A stretch of DNA of 15,218 nt from Fomitopsis serialis. Lineage: Eukaryota; Basidiomycota; Agaricomycetes; Polyporales; Fomitopsidaceae. The stretch is from contig NW_025955673.1 of NCBI RefSeq assembly GCF_022376445.1, positions 1-15,218 on the forward strand, read 5' to 3'. The notes beneath the pieces are model-generated. The model was not told where the DNA came from and did no database searches. It worked only from the letters and a program-made list of their open reading frames with translations. The translations under genes were made by a program, and so were the position numbers. Below are positions 1 through 6,432 of the stretch, piece by piece (the stretch's first letter is position 1; each line of letters begins with the position of its first letter).

Positions 1-3000
1 GACGTCGCCAGGTTGGAGTAGTATTGCGATGGTGCCGTGCCACTTTTGAAGTTGACAAATGCGTCGAACAGTCGCACCACGATTGTAACCCAGTGCTGAC
101 ACATTATTCAGTGGTACCTACTCGATACTAACGGTACAGCCGGAGTGCATTTCGACCGTTGCAAACGGTAAAGCCGCCTCCGGCCGGAGCTGTGATTTCC
201 TCGTTGCAAACAGGCCGGCCGGACTGGTTTCTAACAAGCCGGCCGAGCGTATCTCAAACCAGTTCAAACGGTCCGGCCGGTGTATCCCTAGGGCACCCAT
301 GTTCTGTCTGAACAGGGGGGCCATTTAGTGTCTTGCTGGCAACGGACCGGCCGGGCAATAAGGGGTTTTAATTATAACAGATCAACCGGGATACTCTTTC
401 TCCTATGGTAACGAACCGGCCGGGCAATGGGATCCTTCATTTGTAACGGGCCGGCCGGAGTGCATAATTCAGCAGTTGCAATGGGCCAGCCGGAGCATAT
501 GCTCCCTGGCTAATAACAGACCGGCCGGGTTGCATCATCTCTAGCTGGCAACGGAGTGGCCGGACCATTTTTCCACATTGATAGCAGGCTAGCCAGGCCA
601 TATAATCTAGCACTCCACACTGGTAACGGTCCGGCCGGGCAGTGGCACCATCCATTGGTAACGGTCCGGCCGGGCAACAGTATTGTGACCCAGTATTGGC
701 TGGGCCAGTCAACAATAGACCATACTCCCTTAGAACAGCCTACTAGTAGCATGTATATGTCCACAGTGCATGCCCTATCACATTGCCTGAGCTGTTAGCT
801 CACTGGCCAGCCATGCAAACACTGGCCGAGAGCATTCAAAAACCTTCGGCCTATTGTATTATGATACAGAGTGTGATTTGAATGATTGTATATGTAAGAC
901 CATCACTAATGGAGCCCAACATAGTGTTCCCACATTTTAAAGGGGCTTAGTGAAGCTGCCACCAGCCAAATTAAATGGCCGGACATCTCAAAACATCGGC
1001 CGGGCATTTTAGTTCATTGGCCGAAGCTTTTTATTCATTGACCGAAGCTTTTCCTTCATTGGCCGAAGCTTTTTCTCACTGGCCGAAGCTTTTTCTCACT
1101 GGCCGAAGCTTTTTATCACTGGCCGAAGCTTTCACTTCATTGGCCGAAGCTTTTCATCGCCGGCCGAAGCTTTGGATTGACCGGCCGAAGCTTCTACTTC
1201 ACCGGCCGGCGAAAACAGCCGGTGCTCGGCAAAAATGGCCGGCGGGTGCGCAAAAAAGGCCGGGCTATTGAACTACTATATGTGGAAATGTGGTATTGTC
1301 TGGGAGCCCTTCATTCACAGAGTCTAGTATCAATTTCCTAGTTTCCAAGAACACATAGTTAGGCCAGGATATGCAAGACAAGATTTACTACTCACAGGCT
1401 TCTTTGCAAAACATGTTATTCAATTCCTGAAGCCAATATTCTTTGCCCACACTGTTTGACAATCTAGAATGTGTTATCACAATGCATAGAGTAGATCCCC
1501 AAAAGGAATAGTCTTATTCTTTGAAGCTGAATGCAGGACAACAAATAAGGGGTATACAGGTATGGTATACATGTTGACTTCCTGCAGCTAATGTTCTTTC
1601 CAAACAGTGTTTTACCATCTAGAATAGTTCATTGATCCACAAGGAATCAGTCCTCCAAAGGAATAGTCTTATTCACACAAGCTGAAGGCAGCACAGAGTT
1701 AAGGTGAGGGTGGGTATATGGGTATACATGTTATACTGTGTTCACATCCTGAAGCCAATATGCTTTGCCCACAAGGTTTGGCAATCAAGAATGGCACAGA
1801 AACATCTACCCACTGTTGGTAATGGTCCGGCCGGCCAATCCTCATAGGAGATGGTCCGGCCTGTGCATGATCCCCTTAACTCTGTACCACATTCAGCTCA
1901 TGTGAATAAGACTATTCCTTTGGACGACTCACTCCTTGTGTGTAAATGAACCATTCTAGATTGTGAAACTGTGTTTGGAATGTAGATTGGCTGCAGGAAG
2001 TCAACATTGTTTGACATGTATACTATACCTTACCCCTTATCTCATGTTCTGCATTCAGCTTCAAAGAATAAGACTATTCCTTTTGGGGATCTACTCTATG
2101 CATTGTGATAACACATTCTAGATAGTCAAACAGTGTGGGCAAAGAATATTGGCTTCAGCAGTTGAATAACATGTTTTGCAAAGAAGCCTGTGAGTAAATC
2201 TTGTCTCGCATATCCTGGCCTAACTATGTACCTTTGGACACTAGGAAATCAATACTAGACTCTATGAATGAAGGGCTTCCAGACAATACCACATTTCCAC
2301 ATATAGTAATTCAACAGCCCGGCCGGTTTTGCCTGCCTGCCGGCCATTTTTGCGCACCGGCCGGCCAGTTTTGCCGAGCACCGGCTGTTTTTGCCGGCCG
2401 GTGAAGTAGAAGCTTCAGCCGGCCGGTCAATCCAAAGCTTCGGCGGTGAAGGAAAGCTTCGGCCAATGAAGTAAAAGCTTCGGCCAATGAAGTAAAAGCT
2501 TCGGCCAGTGAATTGAAAGCTTCGGCCAATGAACTAAAATGCCCGGCCAATGGTTTGAAATGTCCGGCCTATTGATTTGGCCCTGTAGGGACAACCTGGC
2601 TAATTTTATGGCCAGTAAAGCCAAAACCTGGGTGAGTGAAATCTCTGGCCAGTTGATTTGGCCAGCCAGTGGGGCTCTTTTGTGTTTTGCAGCTTCACTA
2701 GGCATCCCTAAGTCATGGGAAAATTATGCTGTGATCTACTAATGATGGTATACCCCATAGGTGCATAATACCACATATAGTATTTCAATAGCCCCCAGGG
2801 GACTGTGACCGGCCGGACCGTTTGAAGCAGGACAACTCCTGCCCGGCCGGCCTGTTTGTGGAGTCAGTTTGTTTAGGCTGGAGAACCCATCCTGGACCAG
2901 ATAGATTTTACTCCGGCCGGTCCGCTTGCAATGAAAGGATTTTATCCCGGCCGGAACATTTGAAGTGGTGGGGCCTGAGTCCGGCCACTCTGTTTGCAAC

Positions 3001-3551
3001 GTGGACCGGCCGGCCGCTCCGTTGTGTGTGCTAACCCTGCCCTCCACCCGGCCTGTTTGCAGTGATGCTGTATGGGTCCGGCCGGACTGTTGCCTCTACG
3101 ACCGGACTGTTTACAACAGGTACATTGCCTCAGCCAAAAGCCCGGCCGGCCTGTTGCAAGCGGTGCATTGTTGCTAACAGTAGACCCGGACTACTCCGGC
3201 CGGAGGCGGCTCTACCGTTTGCAACGGTCAAAATGCACTCCGGCTGTACCGTTAACAGTGAGGTTTTCCACTGAATGGGCTCGTGCTGATGCCTTGAGCA
3301 TCAGCTGACGGGACTATGATATGGCACACAATCCTATGCACAGCAGTCACGGTGACGGTTATGAAGATTGAACCCACAAATATTGGTCTCCATAAAGCCA
3401 AGCACCGGCGAACCTTGTATTCAGTCCCTGAGTCAGTCCGAGCAACATGAAAGTAAACAGAAGTGAAGGCAAGGACAAGAAAAATCCCAAAGAACAAGCT
3501 TTCCAGGGCTTCACTTGCCAAGGTAGCACTGAGGAGAGGGACCGAGGCCAT
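1..3551 (-). CDS. Seven-helix membrane protein, copy A: 5' part, intron 1 split by a transposon
   Basis: Partial gene. Exon 1 is 3551-3342 (70 codons) and exon 2 is 95-1, continuing beyond the window. The ATG at 3551 was chosen because it aligns with the start of copy B (13649) and lies about 70 nt below a TATATA. Exon 1 holds a first membrane segment (LESLFFGIFLVLAF) and the start of a second (FVGSIFITVTVT). Exon 2 opens HWVTIVVRLFDAFVN, matching HWIITVIRLFDAFVN in copy B. Both exons are open, and the splice position and phase (0) match copy B. The apparent intron is 3246 bp, because a foldback element occupies 101-3282. Without the element and one copy of its target duplication, the intron would be 56 bp. 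The family is a large Agaricomycete group of orphan seven-helix proteins with no assigned role. The gene is probably disrupted, since 3.2 kb is extreme for a fungal intron, but correct splicing cannot be excluded. Confidence 0.85.
93..100. repeat. Left target-site duplication of the foldback element
   Basis: GTGCTGAC here matches GTGCTGAT at 3283-3290 in 7 of 8 positions, in direct orientation. On the gene's strand it reads GTCAG/CAC: the last bases of intron 1 plus the first codon (His) of exon 2. The duplication therefore copied the 3' splice site. Confidence 0.7.
106..187 (+). repeat. Left terminal inverted repeat of the foldback element
   Basis: Begins ATTCAGTGG and shares a long near-identical block with the reverse complement of 3196-3276, including TAACGGTACAGCCGGAGTGC and the following stretch to the first CCGGCCGG. 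It contains the interrupted palindrome CCGTT-GCA-AACGG (156-168), a candidate transposase-binding site. Differences are concentrated at 115-130. Confidence 0.88.
180..673 (+). repeat. Left subterminal array: nine CCGGCCGG motifs
   Basis: Exact CCGGCCGG octamers start at 180, 215, 273, 347, 416, 451, 521, 631 and 666. Most are preceded by a GTTGCAAACGGT- or GTAACGGT-like segment and many are followed by GCA. Spacing is irregular (35-110 bp), so this is a dispersed binding-site-like array, not a head-to-tail tandem repeat. Degenerate copies (CCAGCCGG, GTGGCCGG) lie between the exact ones. Confidence 0.85.
674..1008. repeat. Left-arm spacer of the foldback element
   Basis: Non-coding spacer between the subterminal array and the HindIII-site array. 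From about 880 it is related to the reverse complement of about 2530-2770: both share the order ACCATCA.T, TTCCCA, CTTAGTGAAGCTGC, GGCCGGACAT, GGCCGGGCATTTTAGTTCATTGGCCG. The right arm carries extra sequence here. Open frames at 556-798 and 975-1271 run through repeats and are not believed. Confidence 0.6.
1009..1200 (+). repeat. Left inner array: nine 20-22-bp units with HindIII site
   Basis: Nine units of the form CAYTGGCCGAAGCTTTTYNTT, each containing AAGCTT (first 1024-1029, last 1188-1193). The last two carry CGGCCGAAGC, linking this unit type to the CCGGCCGG motif. Frames through it give period-7 peptides such as SLAEAF, a translation artefact. Confidence 0.88.
1427..1800 (+). repeat. 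About 160-bp core tandem units, left arm and loop
   Basis: Two full units and a partial third begin near 1427, 1582 and 1747, each opening CCTGNAGCYAATNTTCTTTSC-like. They contain AAAGGAATAGTCTTATTC (1503, 1658), then GGTATACATGTT. Almost free of CpG. The third, truncated unit lies in the loop. Confidence 0.75.
1874..2170 (-). repeat. About 160-bp core tandem units, right arm
   Basis: Reverse complements of the first two core units, with GAATAAGACTATTCCTTT near 1903 and 2070. The arms begin to pair at CACAGAGTTAAGG (1692-1704) with CCTTAACTCTGT (1874-1885), which sets the loop at about 1705-1873. The loop itself contains one CCGGCCGG (1827-1834). Confidence 0.75.
2401..2535 (-). repeat. Right inner array: six 20-22-bp units with HindIII site
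   Basis: Reverse-complement counterpart of 1009-1200, with six AAGCTT-containing units (first 2410-2415, last 2517-2522). The difference (nine against six) shows the two arms have diverged by unit gain or loss. Confidence 0.85.
2809..3203 (-). repeat. Right subterminal array: eight CCGGCCGG motifs
   Basis: Exact octamers start at 2809, 2843, 2913, 2947, 3006, 3078, 3142 and 3196. They are followed by CTGTTTGCAACG-like sequence, the reverse complement of the left-arm context. Orientation is thus mirror-symmetric between arms, as expected if one protein reads both subterminal regions. Confidence 0.85.
3196..3276 (-). repeat. Right terminal inverted repeat of the foldback element
   Basis: Reverse complement of the left terminal repeat with few differences. 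It has the same CCGTTGCAAACGG core and the same terminal ATTCAGTGG. Confidence 0.88.
3283..3290. repeat. Right target-site duplication of the foldback element
   Basis: GTGCTGAT, reading ATCAG/CAC on the minus strand. It is the copy still adjacent to the intron's own branch-site candidate (CTGAT, 3304-3300). Removing the element and one duplication copy leaves a 56-bp intron ending ..CATCAG/CAC, matching the 55-bp first intron of copy B. Confidence 0.7.
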
Positions 3552-3619
3552 GTGAAAGAGGGACACGTCCACAAGCGAGACCGAGAGTTACAATACCAGC
3601 TGCCGCCAGCAACGACGCA

Positions 3620-3625
3620 TATATA
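3620..3625 (-). promoter_or_regulatory. TATA box of membrane-protein copy A
   Basis: TATATA on the minus strand about 70 nt above the ATG at 3551. Copy B has TATATA at the same distance, and both have CCGCCAGC just downstream of it. No transcription start is demonstrated. Confidence 0.5.
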
Positions 3626-3725
3626 CAAGCACAGGAATATTGACCGCGCTCCCTGCCGGTGATTCGTCCGAGAAAACAACAATACCAAGTACACAACGCC
3701 TCGTTTACACGATCCGCGATGTCAC

Positions 3726-4890
3726 TTGTGAACAAGCTTCTGTGGTTGTCACTGTTGCAGCAGCATCACATCTGCGTCGGAACCGATAGTAAGCTATTTA
3801 GATGCTCAATACTTGTGCTTACCTCACACAGAGTATGAAGGACATCATGACTTCGTAGCATAGACCGTGCTGGTGTAAAACGGCGCGAATGCCTGAACTC
3901 TTCGCCAACAAGGGAATCTGATAGGTAGTATGCACAGCCTAGACACGGCCGCCCACATGACAGTCACAGCATGCAAGCACACGAGGATCTGGCGATCATC
4001 AGTGTGGCAATCCTATAGTTGTCTGTGCATCTGAATCAGTGCTGCAGCATGAATGCGCCACACCAGAAGCTCATCTATCGGGACATCCGAGTTACGTTGG
4101 CCTGGGTATTCCCAGTATCAAGTCCTTACCGGCCTGAGGTCCAGGAAGAGGTATCCTGAGAATGCCAGTAGCAATTAGAGGAGGAGCAGCGGCATGAAGG
4201 GTGCTAGCATAATCGCAAAAGCCGCGCTCCTCAATCGATTTGAGCGGTATTACATCATCAATAGTGACATCAATAATCCCACAGACATCGCCAATATTAA
4301 CTTTTTAGCTTATCACTACTTGCGAGCACTTACGATGTAAGGCTTGCCTCAGACGTCCCCTGCCAGTGAACATCTAATACTACTGCGTCTGCGTCGCACT
4401 GCCCGCTGTCAGCGACAGTGAGTCCGATGTCCAAGCCCGTATTTTGGAATCACAGTCATGTGTGAATGTTCTTAGCCTGGACGAAGAGGCTCTCTGGACT
4501 CCATACTGCCTCCCGAGCCCGCCGACGACCGTGACAACCGCGAAATCTCCGTAGACCAGTGTGCAACCTGACACCCAATGTATTGTATTCGATCATCCGA
4601 GCAGCTCTGGAGAACATATAAGCCGTTGACCCGCTGGGAATCCAGTGCATAGACGACTGGGCCAGGCAAACAGGCTCTCGTTCTCGCTCAACTGCCTGCA
4701 CAATGATTGATGTGCCCTCCTTGTTCACCACCTCCTCTCCGCCTCTCCTACATCCCATGAAATCACAGCATGCCTTCTCTTACCTTGTCACCTCTTCAGT
4801 TATATTGAAAGCATACTCATGAGGTTCAGAGGAGCTAGAGCAGGACAGTCCGAGTGGGTGATTCTTTCAAGATTTTGATCTCCATGCCGG
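3726..4890. other. Gene-poor interval, no recognisable gene
   Basis: About 1.2 kb upstream of copy A with normal CpG content. Open frames are short, overlapping and unfamiliar on both strands. A minus-strand GGTAAGC near 3820 could be a donor, but no coding exon can be tied to it. Nothing here is supportable beyond promoter or intergenic DNA. Confidence 0.5.
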
Positions 4891-4994
4891 TCAGTGGACT
4901 CAGTGCATGCCAGTACGAGAGAGCAGGAGAGAGCACAGGAGAGCACTTGCAGCTCGGGCAGCACTCGGCAGTCTCCGCGCGTCCACATTGGCCT

Positions 4995-5067
4995 TGGGCC
5001 AATCAGAGGTAATGTTTGTCTCTGGCCAATCGAAAGCCTGAATTGTCCTTGTCTCTCCACCAATGGG
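4995..5067 (+). promoter_or_regulatory. Cluster of three CCAAT boxes
   Basis: GGCCAATCAGA (about 4997), GGCCAATCGAA (about 5024) and ACCAATGGGA (about 5060) lie within about 70 bp. CCAAT is bound by the fungal HAP/NF-Y complex, and RRCCAATCAG-type contexts are its preferred form. No gene start can be assigned, so this is a candidate promoter or a remnant of a transposon promoter. It sits just left of the CpG-free block. Confidence 0.4.
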
Positions 5068-5327
5068 AGTGTGCGAAGAATCCACACCTCTTGTAGAGTA
5101 GATGGTATGTTTATGCTTTTCAACCTAGAAGGAGGGTGATGGAGTTTGACAGGACAAAACATCCAATGGGTCACTGGAGAGATTTAAAGTGTGAGCCCTT
5201 GGGTACTGGCACTAATAAACCTCTGCAGAAAGGCATCCAGTTTGCAAGATCAATGTCTGGAGGGACCAACCACTCTAGTGTTATAGTTTGTCAGGATACA
5301 AGATAGCTTGAAAGTCCATATGGTGAA

Positions 5328-5397
5328 GGGATGCAGTAGTGCAGTGGTAACATCTGTAAGCTATTGTTATCAGACCTGGGTTCAATCCCTGCATATT
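5328..5397 (+). mobile_element. tRNA-derived SINE-like head with pol III A and B boxes
   Basis: TAGTGCAGTGG (5337-5347) fits the pol III A box and GGTTCAATCCC (5379-5389) fits the B box, at tRNA-like spacing. The T-arm context CCTGGGTTCAATCCCTGC is convincing. The acceptor stem pairs only in part (GATGC/GCAT) and the anticodon arm is not canonical, so this is a tRNA-derived relic and not a working tRNA. The 3' limit of the SINE body cannot be set. Confidence 0.6.
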
Positions 5398-5436
5398 TCT
5401 ATCATGGTTAATGCTAGAGTTATTCTGCATGATATC

Positions 5437-5477
5437 AAATGCATGCTGTGATGGAGTGTCCATCACAGCATGTATTT
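5437..5477. repeat. 18-bp hairpin with 5-nt loop
   Basis: CATGCTGTGATGG (5442-5454) pairs exactly with CCATCACAGCATG (5460-5472) across loop AGTGT. One G-T pair and four A/T pairs extend the stem to 18 bp. It sits about 40 bp after the SINE-like head. Confidence 0.75.
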
Positions 5478-5685
5478 AATATCATTGGTTGACAGTTGTT
5501 TTTCTATGTGTTCCATGATGATCCATCACAAACCCAGTATCAGTTGGTTTTGAACATGACAATAGGCTGTTAAATGGTCACAGCATCATATATACAGTTT
5601 GCTTTCTCTTGACCCTATTTGATTGGAATATAGATGACCTCTATCTAGTGTGCATTCATCACAAAGATCATGAGTAACACTGTAC

Positions 5686-5703
5686 TGAGGCTGATCAGCC
5701 TCA
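5686..5703. repeat. 18-bp perfect palindrome
   Basis: TGAGGCTGATCAGCCTCA is its own reverse complement, with a BclI site at the centre. No function can be assigned. Confidence 0.7.
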
Positions 5704-6238
5704 TGCAATTATGTCTGCATGTAGTCTGCCATATAATCCTGACATATGATGAGTAAATGACTCCTCATGTCTTCACTGATGTCATACAACACTATATCAG
5801 TATCATATTACACCATGTCAAACTCAGATGCACCTTTTGATAGACCAACTAACAGTAGATGGCAATGTCAATCCATTGTGAAACAATTGAATATTTGACT
5901 TGCATCTAATGTACATAGTTGCTGTTGATGCCAGTGGTTCAAAGGAAAGTTAGAAACTTCACATAAGCCATTCATGTTTCTCATGCATTGTGATGCTATT
6001 GCCCATTGTCAATTAGGGAAATATAGACAGACAGAAACGTGCACAATGATGCCTCCAATACATCCTAATATAGACTTCTGTTTGCAAGTGGCTTTTTTCT
6101 ATGAACACATTGAGTCACTACAACACAACAGCATCTAGTTCATCACTGCACTATATCACAGCTGTGTGCCCTGCTATGAATGTATCTGACAGTAGTACTA
6201 GTTAGGTGGTCTTCCAAACCCTGTCAGTATCCCAATGT

Positions 6239-6376
6239 AAAGCAAGAGTGAGTGCATGTTCAGACTGACTCCGACAGACCCCCTACACGTACTTACTCGT
6301 AGCACCAGAGCATTGTCTACATAGGGCGCGGCCCTCGCGGACAATAAAGGGAATCAAAAAAAAAAGCAAGAGTGAG
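6239..6376 (+). mobile_element. Short poly(A)-tailed retroposon with 14-bp target-site duplication
   Basis: AAAGCAAGAGTGAG occurs at 6239-6252 and 6363-6376. Between the copies lie about 103 bp of unique, CpG-rich sequence (6253-6355) ending in ten A residues (6356-6365), some of which may belong to the duplication. AATAAA occurs at 6343-6348, shortly before the tail. Tail plus direct repeats is the hallmark of target-primed reverse transcription by a LINE-type machinery. The insert lacks a clear B box, so it may be a 5'-truncated SINE or LINE tail, or a retroposed 3' end of an RNA. It lies just beyond the stop codon of the oxidoreductase gene. Confidence 0.8.
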
Positions 6377-6432
6377 ATCAAGAATGTAGACAAACACTGG
6401 TATCACAATAGCCCACACATTGTTTACATCCA

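Larger units (their letters stand above)
101..3282. mobile_element. Non-autonomous foldback (long inverted-repeat) DNA transposon
   Basis: A 3.18-kb element made almost entirely of two facing arms, about 106-1704 and 1874-3276, around a loop of about 169 nt. From the ends inwards each arm has an 80-bp terminal repeat, a subterminal array of CCGGCCGG motifs, a spacer, a 20-22-bp HindIII-site array and about 160-bp units. The arms differ in array copy number and small indels, so it is an unequal inverted repeat. No transposase-like reading frame exists; open frames inside are translations of the repeats. An imperfect 8-bp flanking duplication (93-100 and 3283-3290, 7 of 8 matching) and CAGTG near the ends suggest hAT. 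Long repeated arms with a duplication of this size also resemble Mutator-like or foldback elements. The outermost 5-6 bases do not match between ends, so exact termini are uncertain by a few bases. Confidence 0.88.
5076..6252. repeat. CpG-depleted repeat-like block
   Basis: Reading base by base, CG occurs once (about 6037) between 5076 and 6252, while flanking DNA has many. TG and CA are abundant. This is the signature of long-term cytosine methylation and deamination at CpG, usual for silenced old transposons in basidiomycetes. No convincing gene lies inside. It contains a SINE-like head (5328-5397), a hairpin (5437-5477) and an 18-bp palindrome (5686-5703). Confidence 0.75.

Noticed and set aside
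1009..1200. CRISPR-like regular array
   Set aside because: The repeats abut with no unique spacers, the setting is eukaryotic, and the array is mirrored in the other element arm.
975..1271. 98-codon plus-strand frame with SLAEAF repeats
   Set aside because: It is a translation of the 20-22-bp HindIII-site array; the mirrored frame at 2311-2550 gives the same peptides from the other arm. No protein family resemblance.
106..3276. Element boundaries at ATTCAGTGG/CCACTGAAT without duplication
   Set aside because: Would leave a 75-bp intron and no target duplication. Boundaries at 101/3282 give a 7-of-8 duplication, a 56-bp intron like copy B's and a better branch-site distance. Kept only as an alternative.
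5328..5397. Functional tRNA gene
   Set aside because: The acceptor stem pairs only partly and the anticodon arm is non-canonical; better explained as a SINE head.
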